From Lophium mytilinum (taxonomy: Eukaryota; Ascomycota; Dothideomycetes; Mytilinidiales; Mytilinidiaceae): DNA of 64,000 nucleotides. Location: NCBI GenBank assembly GCA_010093605.1, contig MU004186.1, positions 513,765-577,764 on the forward strand, read 5' to 3'. How positions within the stretch are numbered: the stretch's first letter is position 1; each line of letters opens with the position of its first letter. The notes below the pieces were generated by a model. The model made no database searches and was not told where the DNA came from. It was given only the letters and a program-made list of their open reading frames with translations. Positions 23,553-35,181 of this stretch are shown here, piece after piece. The translations under genes were made by a program, and so were the position numbers.

Positions 23553-25450
23553 TCATTTCTGCTCACCTTGGCCTGGTGTTTGCCCCTGCTGTTGGGCGCC
23601 AGCAGCCATGGCGGCATACCAGTATGCGGCGTAGTTCTGGTAGCCACCCCAGACCGCATAGGGATCTTCTCCACCAGCAGCTCCTTGAGGTGGTGGCACC
23701 ATTGAATTTGCTGGTGGAGGAGGCTGACTAGCGTGCTGTACCTGCCCATAGGGCTGCTGTTGCTGTGGTTGTGAGTACGGGTCACCATAGTTTCCGTTGT
23801 CACGTGGTGGGGGTCTCCTGTTGTTGTTCCCACCACCACCATAGCCACCGCCGTTCTTCTCTTTCTAGGTTTCATTAGTAAATAGCAGACTAGAGGTTGA
23901 AATTGATGTACTTACAACCGAGTCAACTTTTTCCCAGATAGCCTTCTTGGCATCTTCAATCGCCTGTCTTGTTCCAACAAGGCCGATTTCACGCTCGATA
24001 TCGGCACCTGATGCTTGGGAGACGTTGATCTTGCATCCGCTAGTGTTCTGCATTTCCTTGATGGTTTCTCCACCTATCTAGCTGTCAGCGAATTCTTTTG
24101 AACGTGTCGGACGGAAAACATACCTTTGCCGATGATCATACCGACAGCATCTGAAGGAACCATAATGGTGTCGTTGACCTTGCCGCCAGCAGCTGCAGGG
24201 GCGTTGGAGTTCGCGAACTGGTCGAAGTTGTCCCGGCGTCCTCCCTCTTGTTGTTGGGTAAGAGTCTTGGTATCACTGTCGACAATCTCCAGAATAAGTT
24301 CCTTAGCTCGGGCAGAAGCTTGTGGCGTTCCGATGAGGTTCACAGGGCGCAAACCATTCACACTCTTGTTCTCGCCAACAATATTGACATGGCAACCGCT
24401 ACGTTCTTGTAGATCTCGAATAGTCTCGCCTCCTCTTCCGATGATCAATCCGACGGTTCTGTCTGGGACCATGATCTGAACACTGTTCTCTCCCTCACGG
24501 AGGGCTGGTTGGTGGGTCTTAGAGCTTGCTCTGGCGCCTCTTGCACCTTGGGCTTCACGGGCAGGATTGCCACCATTCTCTTCGATGATCCGGTTTATCT
24601 CTCGCTTAGCATCGACGCGCGCGCGTGGGTTTCCAGTGATTTTGCATTGACGCTGTGGTCCACCAGCTTCGGGACCAGTGACGAATTGGATGCGAGTTCC
24701 AGTTTCCTCTTCAATGCGGCGGAGGTTCTCGCCCGAGCGACCAATGACTAGTCCCACGAGAGATGATTCGATGACTATAGTCTCAACGTTGTCGTTCACC
24801 GGAGGAGAGCGTCGGCCACCATACGCTCGAGGAGGGCTGAACGTGTCGCGTCCACCACGGGGAGGAGAGCGGGATCTATCTCTCGAGTAACCAATACCAC
24901 CTCGCCTAGGGTCTTCGCGACGATCGTCTCGGTATGGATTATAACTGTCTCTAAGGTTATTTTGCCGTGGAGGAGACCGCGATCGTGAACGCGATCGAAG
25001 GTAAGAACGGCTTGCTAACCTCGGATCATCTCTGGGCCCTATTACAAAAAATGTGAGTGAACGAGCGAATGAGCAACCAGAGTGCAAACATACCAGAGCT
25101 ATTCCTTCCCGAATCGTATTGCAATCCCTTCTCAGCTGCGAAGCCTCGTGCTTTTGCGAGAGCGTCCTGAAGACTCACCGAGCCAGTACTGACGGGTTTT
25201 ATCGCGCTCAAGTCGAGACTGCCGGAGTTCATTGGCTGAGGGAGTCCATACTGGAGGACGGGCGGAGTAGGCGTCTGAATACCATATCCTGGTGGAGGGA
25301 GACCTTGCGGCGGTGGCTGTGAAGAGGTGCCAGCAGGACGCTGCGCAGCTGCGCATTCATTCTGTTAGTGAGGGCGACAGTGGGATGAAAGACTGATCGC
25401 GTACCGAGGGCGGCCAAGATTGCAGAGATATCTGGCTGCTGGGCTGCCAT
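23553..25450 (-). CDS. KH-domain RNA-binding protein (FUBP/hnRNP K-like)
   Basis: Five exons: 25450-25405, 25348-25094, 25038-24124, 24073-23916 and 23864-23553; introns 56, 55, 50 and 51 nt; 561 aa. The N-terminus (MAAQQPDISAILAALA) is typical of this fungal family. An RS/DR-rich stretch precedes three KH domains with the GxxG loop visible: VGLVIGRSGENLRRIEE, VGLIIGRGGETIRDLQE and VGMIIGKGGETIKEMQN, the last split by an intron at the GKG. The C-terminus is Gly/Gln/Tyr-rich (GGGYGGGG, then QPQQQPYG, and YQNYAAYWYAAM). KH proteins of this kind bind single-stranded RNA or DNA and act in splicing or mRNA control. For intron 1, the nearer acceptor would give a stop, so the later one at 25349 was chosen. 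Confidence 0.9.
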
Positions 25451-25981
25451 GGCGCAAGTGTCGCACGTATGCGAGTAACTGTGGTGCTGGGAGGGTGGCT
25501 TAATTAGGCCGATGTGAAGGGGTGGTGGGTGAGGGTGTATAGAGAGAGGACACGGGAAAGAGGTGTTCGAGAGTGAGACAATGAAATGAGTGGAGTGGGT
25601 GGACTGGGTTTGGAACAAGCAAGATGAAGGGCAGGTGGCTGGTCGTGCTTGCGCTTTGGAAGCCGAAGAAAAAGCGGAGGCGCTAGGCTATTCTCGGTTA
25701 CCTGGAATTCTCTTTCACTTTCTTTCCATGCTCTCACAACGCACGGCTAATCACGGGGAACAAAACGTCGAGTTCAAGACAGTCCAAACCCGAGAAGCCC
25801 TAGGTACCAAGTAGTATGTGTTGACCTGGGCTTAACATTCATATTTTGACATCAGTGGCTTGCATTTGCTCTTCATCAGCTCTTCAAGTGGAAGTCTACT
25901 CCAAGGCACGCTGCTTGGATGTATGTATATTCTTACCTACTCTCGCTAAAGTTGTTGAAGCTGTTACTCGAACTCTAGGCA
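25451..25981. other. Promoter side of the KH gene
   Basis: About 530 bp upstream of the KH gene. Purine/pyrimidine-skewed near the start codon. No other gene seen. Confidence 0.5.
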
Positions 25982-25989
25982 AGATGAAA

Positions 25990-26817
25990 GGGGGCTAGTA
26001 CTGGTACCCCCCCTAATTGGTGCGAGTACACCCCCTTTTTAGTGCGCATACACCCCCCATCTCGTCCAGTCTTCTAATTGGCCCGGAGGGGTCCTCCGAG
26101 GCCTCCAATTCGCTCGCTTAACTCGCCCACGATTTTCGAATGCTCTCGCTAAGTGCGGCGTGCCTACAATCTATCACATCCTCATCCTCATCCTCATGAT
26201 AGCGCTGATCCTGAGCCTTAGCTAGCTCCTTAGCCTTAGCTAGCTCCTTAGCCTTAGGCAGCGCCTGCGCTGCTTCCTATTAAGGAGCTCCGACGTTAGA
26301 TGGCATTGTCCGATTAGTATATGGAGGGGTTAATAGATTAGGATAGCTAGGGAGGCGCGGCGGCGATGTAGGGGGGCCAGGTTTAATGCGGAGAGGCCGT
26401 AATAAGGTAAGGATTTAACTATTTTGGCATGCTTATAGGCATGTAGGCACGTAGGTAGCAATACAACAGCCTATATATACTATAGAAAACGGGAAGTATA
26501 TATAGTAAAACAGGTATGCTGCACAGCCTTGCTATAAGTAGCGTTATGTATGGCCTTACATACAGCTTATATATATAGCCTTATCTACAGCCTTATCTAC
26601 GGCCTCATCTACGGCCTCACGCGCAGCTAAGTATAGGCTGTTAGAAACGGTAAGAATGCACAATGAAATGGAAGGCTGTGCAGCCTCACCATGAAGCGCT
26701 GGAGCAGTGTTCCGAGCCCTCCGGGCCAATTAGAAGACTGGACGAGATGGGGGGTGTACGCGCACCAAAAAGGGGGTGTACTCGCACTAATTAGGGGGGG
26801 TACCAGTACTAGCCCCC
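25990..26817. mobile_element. 828-bp non-autonomous DNA transposon with ~100-bp inverted repeats
   Basis: Ends GGGGGCTAGTACTGG and its complement, with inverted repeats about 102 bp long (25990-26091 and 26716-26817) that differ at only about three G/A positions. A perfect 8-bp target duplication AGATGAAA lies at 25982-25989 and 26818-26825. The interior has short tandem repeats (TTAGCTAGCTCC type near 26218-26262; a 15-bp CTTATCTACGGC type near 26580-26625) and AT-rich runs, with no transposase. Eight-base duplications suit hAT, long inverted repeats suit Mutator-like elements; class unresolved. Insertion looks young. Confidence 0.88.
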
Positions 26818-26825
26818 AGATGAAA

Positions 26826-27096
26826 ACGTTCTGTATGGCTTCAATGTCTCGGTCCATTTCAAACCGCACTGCCGACTCTCACAAAGATACCGGAGCACCT
26901 CCAGAACAAGGCTGCTGTCGTAGTGCTTTAATAGTATTGATCCAGACCTCTTCCTGGCCGGATGAGCGGTGTCTTCGTCTAGTTCTATAATCAAGGTATT
27001 TTCCCCGGGAGCATTCTCGTGTCGACCAATCGCCAGGCTTCCCGCACCGTGTTCATGCACTCTTTCCTTGGCATCCATACAGTGAACACTCTGCAA
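26826..27096 (-). CDS. Doubtful ORF cut by the 828-bp element
   Basis: A minus-strand ORF from 27096 runs into the left half of the target site and would end eight codons further in the uninterrupted site. It encodes about 95-100 aa (MQSVHCMDAKERVHEHGAG, then HYDSSLVLEVLRYL). No family recognised; it may be a chance ORF. Confidence 0.2.
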
Positions 27097-27441
27097 TCTA
27101 TTTCAATTGGAAGCGTGATAAAGTACCTTGCGCTGTACAGCCCCTAGACGCATGCTGTGGTTGGCGTGCAGGTGGCTGCGAGGGTAACATACGGTACTGA
27201 GAGCTGACGAAAGGGACTTCATTGGCCAGAATAGCCTTTTCAGGGTTATAAAGCCTTTTGTTACTCAGCATTCACGAGATAGACCAACAATAGCATGCGT
27301 CTCGGGGTTGTGAGCAGCCACTCAATGCCGAGAGCACCAACGGAGTGGATTCTGGTGCGACTGCCGCGATTTCTCTTCTCATCAAGCTCTCCTTCCCGAA
27401 CTCAAGACAAATCAACCTCAATTGCTACCATTGTCCATAAT
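27097..27441. other. Intergenic
   Basis: 345 bp upstream of the GMC pseudogene; includes a possible TATA-like stretch near 27246. Nothing else seen. Confidence 0.4.
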
Positions 27442-28429
27442 ATGCCTCCCCGCTGTTCCAAAGCGCTCCTGTACCTAATCACGGCGTTCCTAGCCACTGT
27501 TACCGCAATTTCAGACGTGATCTATGGCCAACAGCTTCTCGGGCCTCGTTCGGCGTCCCAGGAATCAACAAGACCTTCGACTACCGCGTCGTAGGGGGAG
27601 GAAACACTGGCCTTACAACTGCCGCCCGCCTTTCCGAGGATCCATCAAACCTCGTCGCAGTCATAGAAGCTGGTAGCTTCTACGAATTTGAGAATAGAAA
27701 TTGGAGCGATCTTCCACGTTATAAACCGGTCCTCTCGCTAATGCTGGAGATGACGTTCTAGGTATGTCTCATATCATCCCCTCGAAAAGGCATACTGACA
27801 TCTGCAAAGCTTAGGAAAAGATTCCATCACACCTACGTTCGAAATTTTCAAAAAATACGCTGTCTGACCTTTCAACCTTCTCGAAAGACTGGCCAGAGGT
27901 TAAGTACATCGCTTTCTCTGCATTCCTTGGACCGACACCACCTACGAGCGGAGACTATGCTTCCATAGCCATGGGTCTGGTGGCTCCCTTATCCCGAGGT
28001 TCCATTTCCAGTTCTTCTGCAGATACAGCAGTCCCGCCTATCTTCGATCCTCATTGGCTCACTCATCCGGCGGGCCAGGAAGTTGCCATCGCCGCTTTCA
28101 AACGTATCCGAGAGATATTCGCTTCAAAGGCAATGGCGCCTGTACTTGTTGGCCCGGAAGCATGGCCAGGAAAGAGCACTTCTACGGACGCACAGATCTT
28201 GGCTTTTCTCCAAAGCTCTATTACGACAATGTTTCATGTCGCGTGCACGTGTATAATGGGTAGAGTTGACGATACGATGGCGGTGGTGGACGCAAAAGCT
28301 AGGGTAATCGGAGTGTGGAAGTTGAGGGTGGTGGACGCTTCTGCATTCCCGCTGCTGCCTCCAGGCCATCCCATGTCTACTGTTTATGCGCTCGCGGAAA
28401 AGATTGCTGCTAATATAGTAGGAAAATGA
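27442..28429 (+). pseudogene. Truncated GMC oxidoreductase
   Basis: Remnant of a secreted glucose-methanol-choline oxidoreductase (aryl-alcohol/glucose oxidase-like). It starts with a signal peptide-like segment ([18 protein letters not shown]). In another frame comes the FAD-binding start [20 protein letters not shown] and [19 protein letters not shown]. The substrate-binding C-terminal domain follows at about 27860-28429, with CTCIMGRVDDTMAVVDAKARV split here as CTCIMGRVDD and AVVDAKARVIGVWKLRVVDA, and the active-site His in PPGHPMSTVYALAEKIA. Roughly 300 residues normally between these parts are missing, and the frame changes between the signal peptide and the FAD motif. The gene is therefore broken by deletion plus frame loss, although the C-terminal part is still open. 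Confidence 0.75.
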
Positions 28430-29496
28430 TAGGGAAGAGAAAGAATGGCACGTAATTGCTTCCCAGATGTCCGAGCGTGCCGACAAGCCAACCTTACCTC
28501 TTTTGCTTTAGCCCAGTAACTTTCTATCGAGGTCACTGCTCACTACTTCCACCTACTTATGTTTTACGTACACTGCATGTACTGTTTCCTATACTTCGTG
28601 AATGAGCCATACCAGGGGCATGGATTTCGCTAACTAAAATTCTCGCAGAAGAAGGGCAAGCATGGACACAATAGTGGCGATCGTACCTCCGCTCTATCTA
28701 TTCCCATTGACTGGCAGCAACTCTGTGCATATGGCTATACTCCGGCCTCTGGTTCAGCTAATTTGGAACAATGGAGTAGTTGGCGGAAGCAAGCGGATCT
28801 TGGCGTTTCAATATGGAGGCATTGAATCAATTATTCCTAGTCTTTCGAGGCCATCCGCATTCTCCACCTTCGGCGCCGAAGAAAGCCGTCTGCCTACTAC
28901 ACCATTGTAGTTTACAGCGATCAATGCGCAGAGTATCGACGATTCAAGAACCCCTTCTTCCTGCAAGAATGAACTTGTTACCAGTTTTCTTCGCTAGAAT
29001 CTTACATAACATGATTCTCTTCCCATATTCATCATGGGAAACAACATCACGCTAGGTACACTACTCAATCTCTATTGCTCGCGTACTCGCGTGCGTAAAT
29101 GTTGTTCCTCCAATCTCCGCTGTCGCCTGACCTACTTCTTGGCCCTCTTGGCCATCTTGGCGTTACAGGTACCCTAGCTACCCGTCTCATCGGTCCGCTC
29201 ACTGTGCAGGCCCTCGGAAACGACGGTCTCCTGGATTCTCCTTGGTGGCTTTTTCCGTGATGTGCCACCATCCCTTACGTCTTCATTGAAACGAAGCCCC
29301 ATTACTTCCGAGAAGGCGCTGAGCCATGGCATCTTCTCTTTCTAGCTTTGTTTCCGTCTCCCTTGTCCGTTTCCTCTTTGCTCAATTGGTGCAAAATTCC
29401 ATGTCGGAGATATTGTAGATCAGTGGTAAACGTGATGTGGACTACTCCATAGTAGCGATGCTAGCACGGTAAGCATTGTGTCTCTGAAGTAGGTGA
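28430..29496. other. Gene-free region before the pectate lyase
   Basis: About 1.1 kb. Short ORFs at 28662-29055 overlap in different frames and look like chance or heavily decayed coding sequence; none recognised. Confidence 0.4.
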
Positions 29497-29503
29497 TATA
29501 AAG
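29497..29503 (+). promoter_or_regulatory. TATA box of the pectate lyase gene
   Basis: TATAAAG lies about 107 bp before the start codon, followed by a CT/CA-rich leader, the usual layout for a strongly regulated secreted-enzyme gene in fungi. Confidence 0.5.
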
Positions 29504-29609
29504 GTAGCATGAGGACATAGACTTAACAGCACTCACTTCTCATCAACTCTCTTTCATTCTCACTCTCATACATTCTTTCAAGAGCAGGCTCTCTAAACAT
29601 CAAACCATT

Positions 29610-30725
29610 ATGAAGCTTTCTACCCTTCTCGTCTTTGGACTTTCTAGTCTTGCATTGGCAGCCCCGACCCGGACACAACAGAAACGAGGAAGCCTAGCTA
29701 AGCGCGCCTCAGTGACTGAGACACCTACGACTGGGTATGCCACTCAGAATGGCGGAACCACGGGTGGCAAAGGTCGGGAAAGATTCTGTCTTTGCATGAA
29801 AGCACTAGCTGATCTTTTACACAGGCGGATCTACAACCACGGTCTCGACGTACGCTCAATTCACTGCCGCTGTAACGGACGACACTGCACGGATCGTGAT
29901 CGTAAAAGGTACCATTACGAAAGCAGCACAGGTCAAGGTTGGATCCAACAAATCTATCATCGGACAGAACTCCAGTGCTAGTATGTCATTATTTCCTTGC
30001 AACATATCAGGCGCCCTAGAACCGACCCCTCTTCCGGTATACTTGCCACTGATGCTGACTGAGGATCAGAGCTTGTTGGTCTCGGTCTTTACATTAAGTC
30101 TAAGAAGAACGTCATTGTTCGAAACCTCGCTATTTCAAAGGTCCTTGCTGAAAACGGCGACGCTATTGGTATCCAAGCCAGCACCAACGTCTGGGTTGAC
30201 CACTGCGATGTCTCCAGCGACACCGACCATGACAAAGATTACTACGACGGGCTTATTGATGTAACCCACGCGTCGGACTTTGTCACCATCTCGAACACCT
30301 TCCTTCATGACCACTGGAAGGCGTCTCTGGTCGGTCACTCCGACTCTAACGGCGACGAGGACACCGGCCATCTCCGAGTAACATACAACAACAACTACTG
30401 GTACAACATCCACTCGCGCGGTCCCTCTGTTCGGTTTGGAACTGTCCACATCTACAACAGCTACTACCTATCCGTAGACGACGGCATCAACACTCGCGAT
30501 GGCGCCCAGGTGCTTGTGCAATCCAACGTATTTTACGGCTCCTCGAAGCCGCTTTACAGCACCGACAGTGGGTACGCTGTTGCGTCCGACAACGACTTCG
30601 GAGACGGTTCCAATGAGGCTTTGGCTGGTACGCTCAAGACTGTGCCGTACAGCTACAGCCTCCTTGGTTCGTCCAAGACCAAGGCTGCTGTTTATGGAAC
30701 TGCTGGAAACACTTTGTCGTTCTAG
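29610..30725 (+). CDS. Secreted pectate lyase, PL1 family
   Basis: Cleaves polygalacturonate in plant cell walls by calcium-dependent beta-elimination. Exons 29610-29772, 29825-29980 and 30070-30725 (introns 52 and 89 nt); 324 aa. A signal peptide is clear (MKLSTLLVFGLSSLALAAP), then a dibasic stretch (QQKRGSLAKRA) that could be a propeptide site. PL1 motifs: NVWVDHCDVSSDTDHDKDYY (calcium-binding Asp residues), LIDVTHASDFVTISNTFLHDHWKASLVG in two parts, and IHSRGPSVRFG with the catalytic and substrate Arg residues. Intron 1 uses the uncommon donor GTCGGG, chosen because it restores GGKGGSTTTVS in frame. A complete, apparently functional gene. Confidence 0.92.
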
Positions 30726-31193
30726 AGGGCAGGTTCAAGTTTGCAAGAGCTTTTCTTGTGGCGACGAATACGAGGAAGGCTGGGTTTGCTAACACGAAGA
30801 AAAGTTTCATTCTTTTGTCCATATTGCCTTTCTGTTTTCATTTGTCGCAGCATGGCTGCTTATTTATATACATTACGTTCTTGCCTATCAGTCCGGACTA
30901 TTTAGTCCTTTTTGACCTTTGAAGAACCGAACACGCTAGTGAACATGACTTTGATACCAAACTAATCAACCACAAAGTTTGGCTTTTGAATGTCATTCAA
31001 AATCTGGAGGGTGGTATTGTTGTTGAACAGTCTCATTGCTTATGTATCATAATACCGGCTACCCATTACATACACTCATAGCCAGCGCGAAGCTGTGGCT
31101 TCTACCCAAGTGCTCGCCTATCTTTACTGCGTAAACGCTCCGAAAGCCTGAATACAGGACATCACTTCACACCTAGGCATTATTACCATTCGA
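30726..31193. other. Convergent intergenic region
   Basis: 468 bp between two 3' ends, AT-rich in the middle. Nothing else seen. Confidence 0.5.
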
Positions 31194-32391
31194 TCATCGC
31201 CCAGTCTTCTGCCTATCCATCTCCTGCCTGAACGCATTCCCAGCAGGCCGGATCCCGTCCTCACTCACCAAGCTTCCCAAGCTATCCTCCCTGAAATGTC
31301 CACGAGGCCTTGTCGGCGGCGGCGACGCCACCTCATCCTGGTACTGTGGCACACCAGATAAATCTCTCTCCTCTAGCTTGATCGCGCCCTTCTTCCCCAA
31401 GCCCATCCGCTGTCTCCTGGACTTCCCCGCACCGTACCCAGCACGTCTACCCATGATATTCCCAATCCCAATCGACCGGTGCTTTCGCATACCAATACAC
31501 AGCCCGATCACCACTAGCGCCACAAAGCCCAGACTGACCGGCAACCCGATCATCAGCCCTAGCTTATTCGGCGCTTTAGTGTGCTCCGGTGGCGTATAGT
31601 GGTAAGCTGGCTTGTCCATAAGCGTGATCGTGGGGCCGTCGTACGGGACCGAGGTCTGCTCCGGTTTGTCGGACTCGAACATGAGGGCGTAGAAGGTCAG
31701 GTTGTACTCGGAGTAGCCCTGCATCCAGGCCTTGTCCATGGTGATGGTCGTAACGCCCCAGCTATTGTCGACGGTGTCGGAGCTCCAGGCTTGCTCTTGG
31801 GTCATGTTGGCGTAGTTGAGCTTGATGGTAATGGTGCTGTTGATGGGGAAGTAGTCGGGGTTCCATGTTACTAGAATTTCGTGTCAGTATAGTTATATTG
31901 GGAGGGTTTGTCTTTAGAGCAAGACTAGAAAGTGATTGCATACTGTAGTAAGTGTTGCCGACATAGAGAGATGATTCGTTGTTCGGTAGACAGAACGGAG
32001 CCGCGCTTGTATCGTGGCAGACGGGGAAGTCATGGCTGGGATTGATCGGGGAGACAGTGCTGCTTGCGACGGCACTTGTTGGAGTCTGGGTTTCTTCTGC
32101 GGTGGTAGTCACAGCAGCGGTGGCTTCTGCAGATTCAGAAGAATCGGCACTGGTTGGCAATGCTGCTTCGAAGGTCGTTGGCGTGCCATCGTTCAATGTA
32201 CTGACAGCAAGAGCAACTGAAGGAGCGGTAGAAGACTCCGTAGTACTAGCTGTACGGGTATGAGCATTTTAGGGTTCGAGAATCAATTGGAATTCCTTAC
32301 ATGCTCTCTTAGCTAGCAGAGGGCCAGCAGACACGCTAAGGAGACTTGTAGACGCCGCCAGAAACGCGGCGAGGCGCGAATTGACGCGCAT
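31194..32391 (-). CDS. Ser/Thr-rich single-pass membrane protein, unknown
   Basis: Exons 32391-32301, 32249-31944 and 31870-31194 (introns 51 and 73 nt); 357 aa. Layout: signal peptide (RLAAFLAASTSLLSVSAGP), a Ser/Thr/Ala-rich stalk (about 35-95) likely O-glycosylated, a lumenal or extracellular domain with Cys pair (FPVCHDTSAAPFCLPNNES), the strand pattern WNPDYFPINSTITIKLNYAN and MDKAWMQGYSEYNLTFYAL, one transmembrane helix (GLMIGLPVSLGFVALVVIGLCIG, in part), and a basic cytoplasmic tail (RKHRSIGIG, then KSRRQRMGLGKKG). This is a conserved ascomycete type that I cannot name. It resembles cell-wall sensors in plan only; no WSC motif is present. Confidence 0.82.
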
Positions 32392-33106
32392 CGTGATATT
32401 AAGAGGGTTTTAATGAAAAGGGGTGGTTTTTCACTGAATTGGTACTCACTGCTCCTTGGAAACCGACAGCAAGACGGCAAGGGTTCATGCGAAGAGAAGC
32501 GAAGGTGTCTCACGAGGGAACGAGGCTTTAAGGCGGGCCGTGAAACTTCCGCCGCTCGATATCAAACAGATTGCTAGCGACCGCATTGGTTTCAGGGGAT
32601 GTTCATAGCTCCTTGGCTCGAGCTCCGGGAACTGTTGATCACTTATGCAAAGCGACTTCCTCCCCAGAGGAAGATCGTAGTCTCTGTTGAAAGAATCGCC
32701 AGAGAGCGTGTAGTTGGAGTATCCAAAGAGCTTGTTTTGATTCAGTGATCTCCACGCTGAGATGATGGTGAATGTCTGCGATGGAGACGAGGGTCTGCTC
32801 CCAATGGAGTTAGCAGTAAACACGGCGCCAAGGGCAATTAAAGTCCGAACCATGGACCCTCTCCCCACAGCATCCCCCATCCTGGTCTTGCCTGTGTGTC
32901 TTCTTCTTCATCCGTTGATTCTTACAAGTCCGTCATCGGCGTGATCTTAGACTGCCCTACGCGCATCTTCCTGTCCCTCCTTGACATCACGTTACCCCTT
33001 CTATACCCCCGCCGCATATCTGGCCGCATTTCTCTACCGAGAGCATTTGTCCGCGCGCTTCTAGGCAACACCACTTCCTCTCGACACCTATCTCACAACC
33101 ATCACC
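32392..33106. other. Divergent promoter region
   Basis: 715 bp between two start codons on opposite strands. A 131-codon minus-strand ORF at 32485-32880 lies here; it lacks recognisable similarity and I do not call it a gene. Confidence 0.45.
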
Positions 33107-33988
33107 ATGCGATTCTCATCCTCGATTGTTCTCGCGCTCCCTGCGCTTGCTCTTGCGCAGGAGCAAGTCCCGCTTGCCGATAAGATCAAGGGCTGGCTAA
33201 ACCAGGCGCAATCTTTCGTCTCGTCTGCTGTGCCATCAGTTCCATCACCTATGGATGCTGGCGCCGCAAAGGTTGCAGAACTCGTCGAGACCAGCTTGAC
33301 CTTGGACAACTGGCAATCAGTGCTTTCTGCCGACCCTTCGGCCACTACTGCGGGGCCTGAGGACTTCATGGTGTACATCACCGGAGGAAATAAGACGTGC
33401 TACGGGCTCTGCGGCAACGCTACTAAGGCTTGGAACGTAAGTATTGCCAAACTGCACCGCGTTCATCCACTGATTATTATAGGAATCCGTTGCTCTTCTC
33501 TCCGCCTCTCCCAGTGCGCCGAAACTTGCTGTTCTCGACTGTGAAAACGAGCCCATCCTCTGCAATGCGTGGGCTGTCGGCCCTCCCTCGATATACTACT
33601 TCTCCATCCCCCACGCGCTCGCCGATCAGTCTGCGTCAGCCCCTCTCGCGTACTACATTCTCCTCAATAGGACCTCTGTTACCGCCTCCGAGATCACTGC
33701 GATTCCGACCAAGGAGACTTACAAGTCCGCCGCACCGTATGAGGGTATCTGGCATCCATTCACCGGGTTGATCGCGCAGTATCAGTTGGGCATGCCGATC
33801 GGTTACGTTATCTGGGGCTTCTCCAAGATGCCATCGTGGCTTCCCATGATCCTCATCAGTTTCTTCAGCAGATCGTTCATGTGAGAGTTCGATTCCAAAG
33901 CTTCTTTTGTAAAGATTGCTAATCAAAATCCAGGGGTCGACGAGCGGCAGCTCCTCAAGGCGGCGCAGCTCCAGCGGCCGCTACCTAG
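33107..33988 (+). CDS. ER-type membrane protein with thioredoxin-like lumenal domain
   Basis: Exons 33107-33436, 33483-33880 and 33934-33988 (introns 46 and 53 nt); 260 aa. Signal peptide (MRFSSSIVLALPALALAQE), an amphipathic region, then a lumenal domain: FMVYITGGNKTCYGLCGNA, LAVLDCENEPILCNAWAVG and PSIYYFSIP. The spacing of VDC...LCNxWxV...P resembles a thioredoxin fold without a CxxC active site. A hydrophobic segment near residues 213-240 (GMPIGYVIWGFSKMPSWLPM) is membrane-associated, and the tail is Ala/Gly-rich with RR. Conserved in filamentous ascomycetes in my recollection; no function is established that I can state. Confidence 0.82.
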
Positions 33989-34417
33989 GCAAACAGAGTA
34001 ATCAATAACCCCGGAGATGACTTGGATCGCAGCTGTTCAATCTACGATGTACATTGAATGCGCTGAATGTTGAATAAGGCTATCGGCTCAGAGGAGTCGA
34101 AATTGGGACGATGGGTACGGTGTTCATGTCTGGAAGAATACAGCGTCCAGGGAATGGCTTTATGCGTTATTTAATAGTGATTAAAGAAGAGGAATTCTTT
34201 AGTAATGTGATTTCAATAAAGGTACAATGCTCTGTGCCATCTTATCGGTGAACCTGCAAGTAGTTGTTCGCGAGTCTACATGTGTTTATCTAGAATGTCA
34301 CGTGCTTCATAAATTACGTCGGCCCGACCGCATCCCGGTATATCAAATTCTCGAAGATCCATCCCGCGCTTCTGCACTCCCGCTTCCACCTATTCCATGA
34401 CCAACAAGACATTAAGA
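33989..34417. other. Intergenic, same-strand genes
   Basis: 429 bp. AT-rich stretch at 34160-34230. Nothing else seen. Confidence 0.5.
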
Positions 34418-35181
34418 ATGGTGAGCATATTACAGCGCATGCGAAAGCTAAAAACCGTAAGCTTGACATTCCCAAAAGACCCTTCTGTCTCAATTGCCAG
34501 TTAACATCCTCACAGAAGGTATCATCACCCCCGTCAGCGTCTCTCCATTCCTATCGCTCATGCGACCTCTCTAGCTTCTCGCAATACGAATTGGACCCGG
34601 CGCTGTAATACTACCTAAAGACGTCAAGAAGATAAACTTAGAGTTCGCGAAACACATTGAGGGTGGGCATAGGGGCGCGCGGTATGATAACTCTATATTC
34701 ACACGAACACAGCTCGACCGCCTTCCCAATCGTCGGAATAGCTTGGACAGGAGCGCTGACAGCATGCCTCTACAGTAAATTCTGGCGCGATATACTCCCT
34801 AGACTGAAATACCGCAACCCCGCGATCCCCATGACCGTCTCCCGCCACGAAACCCCAACAGGCCCATCCGTCTTGACTGTTACCTTCACCACACCTACCC
34901 CGGCGGCGGGCTCCTCCACAGATGCGACTCCCGTGAAGCTCGAAGCGAGGCCGCCCTTGAAGATCGATATGAGGAACAGGGTGGAATCGGAGATTCTGAA
35001 TGAGCTGGTGAAAGCAACGGGCGGCACGGAGGTGGCACCGACAGAAGTAGAGCTGGAGGAGAAGAGGGAGCTAGAGGAGGAAGCGGAGAAAAGTTCGAGG
35101 GATCGGGAGAGGAGTTTGGTGGTGCGGAGGGAAAGGAAGAGGGAGGAGGAGATGCTAAAGGCTGCGAGAGGTGTTGCTTAA
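34418..35181 (+). CDS. MRP49: Mitochondrial large-subunit ribosomal protein mL61 (Mrp49)
   Basis: Structural protein of the fungal mitoribosome large subunit with the L51/S25/CI-B8 thioredoxin-like domain. Exons 34418-34456 (13 codons), 34575-34681 and 34776-35181, introns 118 and 94 nt; 183 aa. The splice joins give MVSILQRMRKLKTLLAIRIG, PGAVILPKDV, FAKHIEGGHRGARKFWRDILPRL in two parts, and KYRNPAIPMTVSRHE, which match the family closely. The C-terminal ~70 residues are a charged extension (ELEEEAEKSSRDRERS, EEEMLKAARG) beyond the yeast protein. Without splicing only the charged C-terminal part would be found, so automated annotation may miss the tiny first exon. Confidence 0.9.

Noticed and set aside
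32485-32880. 131-codon minus-strand ORF between two divergent genes
   Set aside because: No recognisable family, no codon bias like its neighbours, and it fills a promoter region.
33885-33896. tRNA B-box-like GTTCGATTCC
   Set aside because: It lies inside an intron of a good gene, and no stem of a T-arm or matching A-box can be formed.
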